From Candidatus Krumholzibacteriota bacterium (GTDB lineage Bacteria; Krumholzibacteriota; Krumholzibacteriia; JAJRXK01): a stretch of 64,000 bases of DNA. Each line of letters starts with the position of its first letter. The stretch's first letter is position 1. The notes below the pieces were generated by a model. That model was not told the DNA's origin and did no database searches. It worked only from the letters and a program-made list of their open reading frames with translations. The stretch is taken from assembly GCA_029262065.1 (NCBI GenBank), contig JAJDAC010000016.1, positions 1 through 64,000 on the forward strand, written 5' to 3'. A program made the position numbers and the translations under genes. Below are positions 16,179 to 24,495 of the stretch, piece by piece.

Positions 16179-17222
16179 GTGACGTCGTTCGGTCGCACAA
16201 TGGCATCGTTGCCGCTGCTGGTTCCGCTGGCGCTGGGTTGCTTGCCGCTCGATGCGGGCGCGATCCAGGATGCGCTCGGCCGACCCGCGTCGGGGCCCAG
16301 CGTGGTGGAGCTGCGCGCTTCGGTGCGCACCAGCTCCGCCCGCGTGCGCCTGGCCGACGTCAGCGTGCACCCGTTGCCGGCGGCGTGGGCCAAATTGGTG
16401 GTGGCCGACGCTCCCGCCCCGGGCCGCGCGAACGAGGTTTCGCGCGCCTATCTGCGGCGACGGCTTTCGGCGGTGGCGCCCGGTCGCATGCCCAATTTCG
16501 CTGGCGCCTGGTCGGTGAAGATCGCTCGGACCGGTCGCGCGGTACCCGACGCGGAATTACGGGCGCGGATCGAGTCGGTGCTGGCCGATCAACCGATTCC
16601 CGAAGGGGCCCACGACCAGCGGTTCAAGACGCTTTCGGTGCCGTCGCTGAACGTAGGCACGGGTCAATACGTGTTACGCGTCGTGGGTCCATTGCCGCGG
16701 ATTGGTCAAGGTAGCGTGCGCATGGAGATCATCGACCAGGGTGGAAGACCGCGCCCCTTCCACGCTGGCGTGCGGCGGAGCCTTCTGATCGACACCTTTG
16801 AATTGGTCCGCGCGGTGGATCCAAACGTGGACCTGACCGAGGTGCACGTTCGCAAGGCACGCAATTGGATCGAGCGGGCCGGCGACTGGGCCGATCACGA
16901 GCGCTTCGGTGCCACCTTCGGCGGTTGGACCACCCGCCGTGCTTTGGAGGCGGGACGACGCCTTCGGAGTCAAGACCTGCGTCCCACACCATTGGTACGA
17001 CGCGGAGAACTGGTGGAGTGGATAGTCCGGCGGGGCGACCTCCGGGTGAGCATGGAGGCGATCTCGCGCGGTGAGGGCGGTCGGGGCGATTGGATCTACG
17101 TACGTGGGCCGTTTGGCCCGCGCTCGCATCGAGTTCGCGTTCTCGACCGTGGTCGCGTTACCGATGATCCCACATTCATGAACGAACAGGGCAAGCATGC
17201 CGGCAGGGGGAGTTCACTTTGA
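16179..17222 (+). CDS. flgA: FlgA, chaperone for P-ring assembly
   Basis: A 347-residue periplasmic protein with an N-terminal signal peptide (LPLLVPLALG...LDAGA). The C-terminal SAF-type region (RRALEAGRRLRSQDLRP, LVRRGELVEWIVRRGDLRVS) is typical of FlgA. It helps FlgI assemble into the P-ring. GTG start. The gene ends in a 4-base TTGA overlap with flgH. It is longer than the roughly 220-residue enterobacterial form, with a larger N-terminal part. Confidence 0.9.
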   Translation: MTSFGRTMASLPLLVPLALGCLPLDAGAIQDALGRPASGPSVVELRASVRTSSARVRLADVSVHPLPAAWAKLVVADAPAPGRANEVSRAYLRRRLSAVAPGRMPNFAGAWSVKIARTGRAVPDAELRARIESVLADQPIPEGAHDQRFKTLSVPSLNVGTGQYVLRVVGPLPRIGQGSVRMEIIDQGGRPRPFHAGVRRSLLIDTFELVRAVDPNVDLTEVHVRKARNWIERAGDWADHERFGATFGGWTTRRALEAGRRLRSQDLRPTPLVRRGELVEWIVRRGDLRVSMEAISRGEGGRGDWIYVRGPFGPRSHRVRVLDRGRVTDDPTFMNEQGKHAGRGSSL

Positions 17223-17809
17223 GGTACGCATTCTTCACTCCATTGGCGTTGGCGGCGTTGGCCGCACTCGCGCTGCCTTCGCAGGCGAAAGCGGGGCGTC
17301 CATTCCTGGACCTGGTCCAGGGCACCGGTGGTATCAGCGATCTGAAGGCGCTCGCGGTGGGTGACATCGTGACCATCATCATTTCCGAGTCATCTTCCGC
17401 CAACAGCACGGCCAAGACCGACGCCAACAACAAGACCGAGGTAAGCGGCGGGCCCGGCCTGGGGATGCTGAGTCTGGTGACCGACTGGGGCCTGACGGCG
17501 GAAAACAAGTACAAGGGCGATGGCAAGACGTCACGCACGGGAAGTCTGAACGCCAAGATCAGCACGCGCGTGGCCGAAGTGTTGGAGAACGGAAACTACC
17601 GGCTCGAAGGTCAACGCATTGTCGAGGTCAACGGCGAGAAGCAACGGATCAAGCTGACCGGAGTCATTCGGCCGCAGGACGTGGACAGCGACAACACCAT
17701 TGCGTCTACCTACGTGGCTGACGCCAACATCATCTACGACGGCCGCGGTCCGATTGCGACGTCGCATTCGCCGGGCATCCTGACTCGACTCGTGAATTTC
17801 ATCTTCTAG
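17219..17809 (+). CDS. flgH: Flagellar L-ring protein FlgH (no lipobox cysteine)
   Basis: A 196-residue outer-membrane L-ring protein: ALAVGDIVTIIISESSSANS, then the C-terminal GVIRPQDVDSDNTIASTYVADANIIYDG pattern of FlgH. It has a cleavable-looking signal (LALPSQAKAG) but no cysteine anywhere, so it cannot be the usual lipoprotein. Start is TTG at 17219, overlapping flgA by 4 bases. The L-ring shows that the cell has an outer membrane. Confidence 0.94.
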   Translation: MRYAFFTPLALAALAALALPSQAKAGRPFLDLVQGTGGISDLKALAVGDIVTIIISESSSANSTAKTDANNKTEVSGGPGLGMLSLVTDWGLTAENKYKGDGKTSRTGSLNAKISTRVAEVLENGNYRLEGQRIVEVNGEKQRIKLTGVIRPQDVDSDNTIASTYVADANIIYDGRGPIATSHSPGILTRLVNFIF

Positions 17810-17817
17810 GAGCTTCC

Positions 17818-18921
17818 GTGAAACGTTGCACACTCATGGGCGCTGCATTGCTGGCGGTGGCGCTGGTCGCGCCGGTGGCGCAGGCCGAGCGAATCAAGGA
17901 CATCGCTGCGTTCACCGGTGATGGCGAATGGCGGGTCCTGGGCACCGGGTTGGTTACCGGCTTGGCCGGGACGGGCGATGGATCGGGATTCCGGGCGTCG
18001 ATCACCTCGTTGGTCAATAGCCTGGACCGCATGGGCCAGACGGTGGACGAAAGCAGCGTGCGCTCGAAGAACGTGGCCATGGTCACGGTGGAGGCTTCCA
18101 TACCGCGCACGGCGCGGCCCGGCACCCGGGTTGACGTTCGCGTTTCCTCGATCGGCGACGCCAAGAGCCTCGAGGGCGGAACGCTTCTGTTCACGGCGTT
18201 GACGGGTGTGACCGATGGCGAAACATATGTGGTGGCGGCGGGCGCCGTTTCGATCGGCGGGTTCAATGTGGAGGGTGGTGCCAACAATCGGGTGCAGAAG
18301 AACCACCCGACGGTGGGCGTCGTCACCAGCGGCGGTGAGGTGTACGAGCAGCCGCCCGGATTGGCCAATGCGCCGGCGCTGGGTGTCATCTTGAATCACC
18401 CCGACCATTCCACCGCGGCCAACGTGGCCCGCTCCGTCAACGCGGCGTTTCCCGGCGCGGCGCGCGCGCTGGACGCCGGTTTCATCGCGCTCACGCCTCC
18501 CGCGGCCCTGGCCGACTCTCCCGTTGAGTTCCTGGCGGCCGTGGAAGTTCTGGAGGCGAACACCGACACGGTCTCGCGGGTCGTGTTCAACGAGCGAACC
18601 GGGACCATCGTGGTGGGGTCGGGTGTTTCGATCGGCGAGGCGGCCGTAGCTCACGGAGGGTTGACCATTGAGATCCGCACCCGCTTTCGGGTAAGCCAGC
18701 CGAACAGTTTCAGTGAAAACGGCGAGACGGTAATCGTGCCGGATGTGCAGACGCAGGTGCAGGAAAGCGATGCCCACGTCCTACGGCTGCCGCCGATGAC
18801 CACGGTGCAGGACATCGTGGACGTGCTGAACGGAATGGGAGCCACGCCGCGCGACATCATCGCCATTCTGCAGGCGTTGCGCACCAGTGGAGCGCTTCAG
18901 GCCGAAGTGGTGGTGCTGTAA
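17818..18921 (+). CDS. flgI: Flagellar P-ring protein FlgI
   Basis: A 367-residue periplasmic ring protein with signal peptide (ALLAVALVAPVAQA) and the hallmark ERIKDIAAF...LGTGLVTGLAGTGDGSG. The end DIVDVLNGMGATPRDIIAILQALRTSGALQAE is also typical of the family. The length is usual. GTG start behind AGGAGCTTCC. The stop TAA shares its last base with the flgJ ATG. Confidence 0.97.
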   Translation: MKRCTLMGAALLAVALVAPVAQAERIKDIAAFTGDGEWRVLGTGLVTGLAGTGDGSGFRASITSLVNSLDRMGQTVDESSVRSKNVAMVTVEASIPRTARPGTRVDVRVSSIGDAKSLEGGTLLFTALTGVTDGETYVVAAGAVSIGGFNVEGGANNRVQKNHPTVGVVTSGGEVYEQPPGLANAPALGVILNHPDHSTAANVARSVNAAFPGAARALDAGFIALTPPAALADSPVEFLAAVEVLEANTDTVSRVVFNERTGTIVVGSGVSIGEAAVAHGGLTIEIRTRFRVSQPNSFSENGETVIVPDVQTQVQESDAHVLRLPPMTTVQDIVDVLNGMGATPRDIIAILQALRTSGALQAEVVVL

Positions 18922-19403
18922 TGATTCCGCTGACCCCCGCGATGCACATGACGCCGCTGCGGGACTCTCAGCCCGGGCCGATCGCCATGCCGGGCGAACA
19001 AGCCGCCGCCCCGCCCGACGCGTCGGTTGATGGGCAGACCGACGCCCAGGCCGCGGTTCGGGCCGCGGAACTGAAGGCGGCCGCGTCGCAATTCGAGGGT
19101 CTGCTGATCCACATGATGCTCAAGGCCATGCGATCCACGGTTCCCGAGTCGAGTCTGTTCGCCGATAGCAGCGAACTGAAGACCTACGAGGAGCTTCGGG
19201 ACGAAGAACTGGCCAGCGTAGTGGCCAAGCGCGGCGGCCTCGGGCTGGCGCCCGTGATCGAGCGGCAACTGACCTACGACCTGGACACCCAGCGCGCACT
19301 GGATGAAGCACTCAGCGGCGCGCGTGAAGCCGGCATCCGGGCACGCGTGCTCGATCACAGTCCGGTGGCTGGATTCACCGATACAAAGAGAGGGAAGCCA
19401 TGA
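18921..19403 (+). CDS. flgJ: Rod-binding protein FlgJ (N-terminal domain only)
   Basis: A 160-residue rod-capping/scaffolding protein. AAASQFEGLLIHMMLKAMRST is the FlgJ N-terminal (Rod-binding) signature. The C-terminal glucosaminidase domain of enterobacterial FlgJ is absent, as is common outside gamma/betaproteobacteria, so a separate peptidoglycan hydrolase would be needed. No such gene is in the window. It overlaps flgI by one base and flgN by 4. Confidence 0.9.
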   Translation: MIPLTPAMHMTPLRDSQPGPIAMPGEQAAAPPDASVDGQTDAQAAVRAAELKAAASQFEGLLIHMMLKAMRSTVPESSLFADSSELKTYEELRDEELASVVAKRGGLGLAPVIERQLTYDLDTQRALDEALSGAREAGIRARVLDHSPVAGFTDTKRGKP

Positions 19404-19906
19404 GCGCACAAAGCGGCGCCTTGACGGAATTGCTCGGGGCACTGGAAGCCGAAACGGATCTCTACGATCGTCTCTTGAGCCTGGCCGAACGCCAGGGTCG
19501 CTACCTGGTGCACCGGCGCGAGCGGCGACTCCATACCGTGGCCCAGGTGATCTCCAACCTGGTACCGCGGGGTCGTCGTCTGTCTCGGTGTCGCGAGGAA
19601 TTGTTGGCTCCCTACGTGGTGGGAGGCTCCGTCGGTGGCAATCAGATTGACCTCACGGCCCTGGCCGCCGTGGGCGATGAGCAGGAGGTTCGCCGTGTGC
19701 GACTGGCCCTGGCTCGTCTGACCGAGGTTGGGTTGGCCCTGTACCGCAAGAATTTCCAGAACCATCAACTCGCCGGGTTTTCGATTGGCCTGGTGCGCGA
19801 GGAAATGCGGGCGATGGTGGGAGTCAGTGGTGCCTCGGACGAGTATACCCACGAGGGCGAGCAGGAGGCCGGCGTGGGTCAAGGCATCTGGACCGGGAGA
19901 GCTTGA
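19400..19906 (+). CDS. flgN: FlgN-family export chaperone
   Basis: A 168-residue helical protein directly before flgK and flgL, the substrates FlgN escorts to the export gate. LTELLGALEAETDLYDRLLSLAERQ fits the FlgN helical hairpin. Sequence conservation of this family is low, so position carries much of the weight. It starts in an ATGA overlap with flgJ. Confidence 0.78.
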   Translation: MSAQSGALTELLGALEAETDLYDRLLSLAERQGRYLVHRRERRLHTVAQVISNLVPRGRRLSRCREELLAPYVVGGSVGGNQIDLTALAAVGDEQEVRRVRLALARLTEVGLALYRKNFQNHQLAGFSIGLVREEMRAMVGVSGASDEYTHEGEQEAGVGQGIWTGRA

Positions 19907-19909
19907 TCC

Positions 19910-21280
19910 ATGTCACTCTTCAGTACCCTGAACGTCGGCATCAGCGGCATGTTCGCCAGTCGCCTGGCGACCACCATCATCAACCACAATATCGCCAACG
20001 CGAACACTCCCGGCTACTCGCGCCAGACCCTGTCGCTGTCGACCCGCATGCCCAGCCTGACGCCGCAGGGCGCGGTGGGTCTGGGTGTTCAGATCATTGG
20101 CGTGAACCGCAACACGGATCCGTTTCTCGAGCGGCAATTGCTCGACCAGACCTCCTTGCTTGGAAGCTACGCGACGATCGACATGTCCCTCACCTCGATC
20201 GAGGACATCATGGGGTCGGTGGACAACGATCGCATCGGCGATGCGTTGAACTCCTTCTTCGATTCCTGGGGCGATCTGGACACGCCCACCCTTGACGCGG
20301 GCGACAAGCAGGCGGTGGTTTCGGCCGCCGAGTCCCTGGCCCTTCAACTGCGAGAAGTAGACGGCGGCCTGGCGCGGCTGGAGGACGACTCGCAGGAGTT
20401 GCTTGAACGGCAGATTGGCCACATCAACTCCATCATCGAGCAAGTTGGTCAGTTGAACGGCCAGATTCTGCGCGGGCAGTCGTCTGGCAATGCACCGAAC
20501 GATCTGATGGATCGGCGTGGCGCGCTTCTTCAGGAACTGTCGGGCATGACGCGCATGAAGGTCCACGAGCGGTCCGATGGAACGATCGACGTGGCCATCG
20601 AGGGTCGAAACGTGGTGACGCGTGATACCACCAATCCGCTGCGGCTGGTGCAGAAAACCGAAGGCAATGTTACCAAGCGGGTGGCCGTGATCGGCACCAG
20701 CAACGACCTCGAGGTCAACTTCGAGGGTGGCCAACTGGGCGGTCTGTTGCGGACGGTGAACGAGTTCGTGCCGCAAACGAGGGCCAAGATGGACTCGGTC
20801 GCGCGGTCGTTGATGGATCGGGTAAATGAATTGCATCGACAGGGCCTGGGGCCGGCGGGTACCGGCATAGACTTTTTCATAGGAACCGGGGCGGGAGACA
20901 TCCGGGTCAACCCCGCGGTCGTGGGACCGCCGCCCGCCGTGGCCACCGGTCGATCCGGTGAGTCTGGTGACAATGAGTTGGCCGGTGAGATTGCCGCGCT
21001 GCGCGACTCGGTATCGGGGCAGCACGACCTGAGCATTACCGACGAATACAATCAGGCCCTGATAGGCCTGGCCACCGACCGTGGTAGCTATCAGACCCTA
21101 CGTGAGGGGCAGCAAAGCATCGTGGAATCGATCTACAACCGCTTGGAATCGGTGCGCGGCGTAAACATCGATGAGGAACTGACCAACCTGCTTCAGTTCC
21201 AGCGCACCTACGAGGCCAACGCTCGCGTCATCAGCTCGGTCAACGAAATGCTCGACACCTTGATCAACCGCATGATCTAG
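19910..21280 (+). CDS. flgK: Hook-filament junction protein FlgK (HAP1)
   Basis: A 456-residue hook-associated protein 1: N-terminal MSLFSTLNVGISGMFASR, the axial motif HNIANANTPGYSRQ, QIIGVNRNTDPFLERQL, and a C-terminal D0 helix (NIDEELTNLLQFQRTYEANARVI). It joins hook and filament. It sits 3 bases after the flgN chaperone gene and 19 bases before flgL. Confidence 0.96.
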   Translation: MSLFSTLNVGISGMFASRLATTIINHNIANANTPGYSRQTLSLSTRMPSLTPQGAVGLGVQIIGVNRNTDPFLERQLLDQTSLLGSYATIDMSLTSIEDIMGSVDNDRIGDALNSFFDSWGDLDTPTLDAGDKQAVVSAAESLALQLREVDGGLARLEDDSQELLERQIGHINSIIEQVGQLNGQILRGQSSGNAPNDLMDRRGALLQELSGMTRMKVHERSDGTIDVAIEGRNVVTRDTTNPLRLVQKTEGNVTKRVAVIGTSNDLEVNFEGGQLGGLLRTVNEFVPQTRAKMDSVARSLMDRVNELHRQGLGPAGTGIDFFIGTGAGDIRVNPAVVGPPPAVATGRSGESGDNELAGEIAALRDSVSGQHDLSITDEYNQALIGLATDRGSYQTLREGQQSIVESIYNRLESVRGVNIDEELTNLLQFQRTYEANARVISSVNEMLDTLINRMI

Positions 21281-21299
21281 ATTTCAGAAGAGAGTCCCT

Positions 21300-22823
21300 A
21301 TGCGCATCAGTCATGCTTCCATTACGCGTCAAGCGGTCTACGAGATGCAGCGTTCGTTTTCGCGAATGAGCAGTTTGCGGTTGTCCCTCTCGAGCGGGCA
21401 GCGAATTTCGAGTTTTGCCGACGACCCCAGCGGACTGGGGTCGATTCGCCGATTCGGCACCTTGCAGGCCGCGAACGAGCAGTACACCCGAAATCTCGGC
21501 AGCGCCCGGACGTTCCTGGAGTCCGCCGATTCGAATCTTCAGGGCATGTCCGGGGTGATGGCCAAGCTACGGGAGGTCCTGATCCGCGAGACCGGCGCCT
21601 TGGCCAACCCGGAGTCGAACGCCAGTGCCGCCGTGGAGTTGGAAGGGCTGCGTGAGCAGATGTTGGCGCTGGTGAACGCCGAAGTAGAAGGTACCTATAT
21701 TTTCGGCGGTTTTCGTACCGACGCACCGCCGTTTCGCCTGGATGGTAACGGCGTGGTGTACGAAGGCGACGACAACGTTCAAGCGGTCCAGGTGGGAGCT
21801 TCGTTGCGGATTCCGGTTTCCATCGCGGGCCAGGAGATGCTGGGAAGCAACGTCGCGTTGTTGGGCGGGAACGCCGACCTGTTGCCGCGCGTGACGGGAG
21901 CTACCAGCTTGAGCTCGCTGAACGAGGGGGCGGGGATGGCGCTGGGCAGCATCACGCTGAAGGATGGCACCGCTTTGCCGGTCGAGGTGGATCTCAGCAC
22001 CGCGGCCACCGTGCAGGACGTCATCGATGCGATCAACGGCGCCGGGACGGGCATTACCGCGCGCATCTCGGACGACGAACGGGGGATCACCCTGGACTCG
22101 GGCGACCCGATCGCGGTGGGCGAAGTCGATGGGTCAACGGCCGCCGATCTGGGACTTCTGGGCACCGACGCGGGCACGTTGGAGGGCACCGACATCCGTG
22201 CATCGCTCATGGGGAGCACGGCGCTCACCGACATCGCCGCTTTCGATGGTTCCCTGCCGTTGGGCACGATCCAGATCGAGATCGGCGACACGATTACCGA
22301 TGTGGACCTTTCTGCCGCTCTCACCATCGACGATATGCGCGGCACCATCCAGTCGTTGGTGCCCCAGATGGATCTCGACATCACAAACGGTTTTCTCAGC
22401 CTTCAGCTCAACCAGGCCGACCCGTTTCGCGTGTACAGCCCGCCGGGAGACACCACCAGTCAACGCCTGGGCCTGGATGGCGACGCCAGCCCGGCCCGAC
22501 TCTTCGACCTTTTCGAGGATGCTATCGATGCCCTCAAAAGCGGCGATACGCTCCGAATTCGGCAGGGAATGGTAGAAGTCGAAGATGTGCACGCCCATCT
22601 CCTGGAGCTCAACGTCCGGATCGGCGCCCGGCAGCAAACCCTGGATCAAACCGAACGACTGCTGCTGGGACGTTCTGAGGCATTGGCCTTGCAACGAAGT
22701 CGTATCGAAGACACCGATATCATCTCGGCGGCGAGTAATCTGAGTTTCGCGGAAACCGCGTATCAAGCCTCTCTGGCGTCGTCATCGCGGCTTTTCAGTC
22801 TATCCCTCGTCAACTACCTGTAG
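21300..22823 (+). CDS. flgL: Hook-filament junction protein FlgL (HAP3), enlarged
   Basis: The N-terminus (MRISHASITRQAVYEMQRSFSRM, SSGQRISSFADDPSG) and C-terminus (ETAYQASLASSSRLFSLSLVNYL) are the D0/D1 helices of FlgL/flagellin. At 507 residues it is much longer than the usual roughly 300. The extra middle has at least one Flagellin_IN-like unit (TVQDVIDAINGAGTGITARIS, about residues 235-260) and a second weaker one (about 325-400), probably outward-facing domains. It is the last structural gene before fliW. Confidence 0.93.
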   Translation: MRISHASITRQAVYEMQRSFSRMSSLRLSLSSGQRISSFADDPSGLGSIRRFGTLQAANEQYTRNLGSARTFLESADSNLQGMSGVMAKLREVLIRETGALANPESNASAAVELEGLREQMLALVNAEVEGTYIFGGFRTDAPPFRLDGNGVVYEGDDNVQAVQVGASLRIPVSIAGQEMLGSNVALLGGNADLLPRVTGATSLSSLNEGAGMALGSITLKDGTALPVEVDLSTAATVQDVIDAINGAGTGITARISDDERGITLDSGDPIAVGEVDGSTAADLGLLGTDAGTLEGTDIRASLMGSTALTDIAAFDGSLPLGTIQIEIGDTITDVDLSAALTIDDMRGTIQSLVPQMDLDITNGFLSLQLNQADPFRVYSPPGDTTSQRLGLDGDASPARLFDLFEDAIDALKSGDTLRIRQGMVEVEDVHAHLLELNVRIGARQQTLDQTERLLLGRSEALALQRSRIEDTDIISAASNLSFAETAYQASLASSSRLFSLSLVNYL

Positions 22824-22828
22824 GTCCC

Positions 22829-23317
22829 ATGAGAATCGAAAGCGAACGTCTGGGAGCGCTGGACGTCGACGATGCCAGCGTCATCACGTTTCCCCGCGGA
22901 CTTATCGGCTTGCCCGGGCGCAAGCGATTTGTCATTCTGGAGTTCGGCGAGGGTATTCCTCTGGGCTGGATGCAGTGTGTCGACGACGGAGCATTCGGAT
23001 TGCCGGTAAGCGATCCCCAGATCTTCCGGCCCGAATACCGCGTCGAAGCGTCTTCGCCGGATGTCTCCGACCTCGAACTCGAGTCGGCCGAAGATGCGGT
23101 GATTCTCGTGGTAACGACGGTTGGTGCCGGTGGTGACCTGATGACGGGGAACCTGCGTGCGCCTCTACTCGTGAACACGCGCAACCGAATTGGCCAACAG
23201 ATCGTTCTGGATGGTCCAGATGCCGAGCTTCGGGTAGAGGTGGATCCATTGGCGTTTGCCCAGGCGGTCAACCAGCCGGGCGAACGCGCTCCCGACGTCT
23301 CGACGGTGGCTCCCTGA
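22829..23317 (+). CDS. fliW: Flagellar assembly factor FliW
   Basis: A 162-residue FliW protein: VITFPRGLIGLPGRKRFVI, then LGWMQCVDDGAFGLPVSDP, are family signatures. FliW binds CsrA and blocks its repression of flagellin mRNA; free flagellin in turn titrates FliW. csrA follows 40 bases later and the flagellin leader in this window carries matching CsrA sites, so the whole circuit is encoded here. Confidence 0.95.
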   Translation: MRIESERLGALDVDDASVITFPRGLIGLPGRKRFVILEFGEGIPLGWMQCVDDGAFGLPVSDPQIFRPEYRVEASSPDVSDLELESAEDAVILVVTTVGAGGDLMTGNLRAPLLVNTRNRIGQQIVLDGPDAELRVEVDPLAFAQAVNQPGERAPDVSTVAP

Positions 23318-23357
23318 GGGATGCCAATCGTGACGCGCCAACGACAAGGAGGTCTTG

Positions 23358-23648
23358 GTGCTCGTACTCAGCCGCAAACGAAACGAGAGCATCGTCATTG
23401 GTGACAATGTCATCATTACGATACTCGACGTGCGTGGAGACCAGGTGCAGATTGGCATCGCGGCCCCGCGCGAGATCCCTGTTCATCGGCAGGAAGTCTA
23501 CGATTCCATCAAGAAGGTCACGGAGGAGGCGGCCGAAACGCCACCGGATGTGATCGAAGGGTTGCGTCGACTGGCGCAGAGTTCGCCGAAGGACAAGACC
23601 GACAAGGCCTCTACCGAGGAGTCGGACGACACGCCCACCGAGGACTAG
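23358..23648 (+). CDS. csrA: Translational regulator CsrA with extended tail
   Basis: The N-terminal 60 residues are canonical CsrA ([36 protein letters not shown], with the RNA-binding Arg of PVHR). The protein continues to 96 residues with a Lys/Asp/Glu/Ser/Thr-rich tail ([14 protein letters not shown]). Start is GTG at 23358, 6 bases after AAGGAGG. It binds ANGGA in mRNA leaders. It is convergent with fliT, with only 7 bases between stops. Confidence 0.95.
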   Translation: MLVLSRKRNESIVIGDNVIITILDVRGDQVQIGIAAPREIPVHRQEVYDSIKKVTEEAAETPPDVIEGLRRLAQSSPKDKTDKASTEESDDTPTED

Positions 23649-23655
23649 GCGCCGA

Positions 23656-24009
23656 TCAGGCGTGGCGGTCGAGTACCGCTGCGTCTTCGACTTCGTCGCG
23701 GTAAGGGCGTTCGCGGCGACGCCGCAGGTGCGTGAGTGCCGCCAGCGTCTCGGACTTCTCCCGCTCGAGAAATTCGGCCAGCTCTTTTTCCTGGGTGCGC
23801 AGACGCGCTACCTCGCTGGCCAACGGCTCTTCGTTTCGGGCCGCGAGTGAGGTCTGGGCGTCGAACGCCTTCAGGGCTTCCAACCTTTGGTCCAGGGCTT
23901 CGTCAAGCGCGTCCCACTGCCCGTCCTGGGCCAGGGTTCGCACCAGCTGGGTGGCGTTGTCGACCCTCTTCAGGGATTCCAGGGCGAAGGTTGGCGCGTC
24001 CTTGTGCAC
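23656..24009 (-). CDS. fliT: FliT-like flagellar chaperone
   Basis: A 117-residue, all-helical acidic protein (LVRTLAQDGQWDALDEALDQRLEALKAF) downstream of fliD-fliS on the same strand, the usual place for FliT, the FliD chaperone. A heptad coiled coil spans about residues 60-100 (EVARLRTQEKELAEFLEREK). FliT sequences diverge strongly, so the call rests on size, composition and context. Two bases separate it from fliS. Confidence 0.7.
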   Translation of the reverse strand: MHKDAPTFALESLKRVDNATQLVRTLAQDGQWDALDEALDQRLEALKAFDAQTSLAARNEEPLASEVARLRTQEKELAEFLEREKSETLAALTHLRRRRERPYRDEVEDAAVLDRHA

Positions 24010-24011
24010 GT

Positions 24012-24458
24012 CTACACACTCAAGGAGAGGCGCGGAGTATCCGAGGTCGATCGGTTGACAGGCGGCGTGTCCTGGGCCTCTTCGGCGCTCCGGGATTCCA
24101 CTCGTTTCCAGCTGACCAACAACGTGCGCAGGATGCGCAGGGCGTTCTTGACGTGGGCGGCCTCGTTGATTCGGTTGGCCTCGCTCAGCTCGAACTCCAC
24201 GTATTCGTACAGCGCCGCGAGTTGTTGGGTGAGTTCGGGGGCCACGCTATGGTCCAGGGAATTGTTCAATTCCTGCACGATACTCAGGGCCCGGTTGATC
24301 TGGGTCCCGCGGCGCGGAATATCTCCACTGGCAATGGCTTGTTGAGCCTCGTCCGCGAAACGAATGGCTCCCTCGTACAGCATTACGACCAGGCGCTCCT
24401 TCGAGACCGTTTCAACATGATTGGTCCGATACTGGTCTACGGCATTCTGCAAAGACAA
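24012..24458 (-). CDS. fliS: Flagellin chaperone FliS
   Basis: A 148-residue cytosolic chaperone that keeps flagellin unpolymerised before export. NAVDQYRTNHVETVSKERLVVMLYEGAIRF is the diagnostic N-terminal helix pair, followed by INRALSIVQELNNSLD. In other bacteria FliS also influences the FliW/CsrA switch through flagellin. The C-terminal 20 residues (QDTPPVNRSTSD) look disordered. It lies 37 bases behind fliD. Confidence 0.95.
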   Translation of the reverse strand: MSLQNAVDQYRTNHVETVSKERLVVMLYEGAIRFADEAQQAIASGDIPRRGTQINRALSIVQELNNSLDHSVAPELTQQLAALYEYVEFELSEANRINEAAHVKNALRILRTLLVSWKRVESRSAEEAQDTPPVNRSTSDTPRLSLSV

Positions 24459-24495
24459 AGTGCGATCCCTCCGGCGTTACTTGGATCTAGCACCC

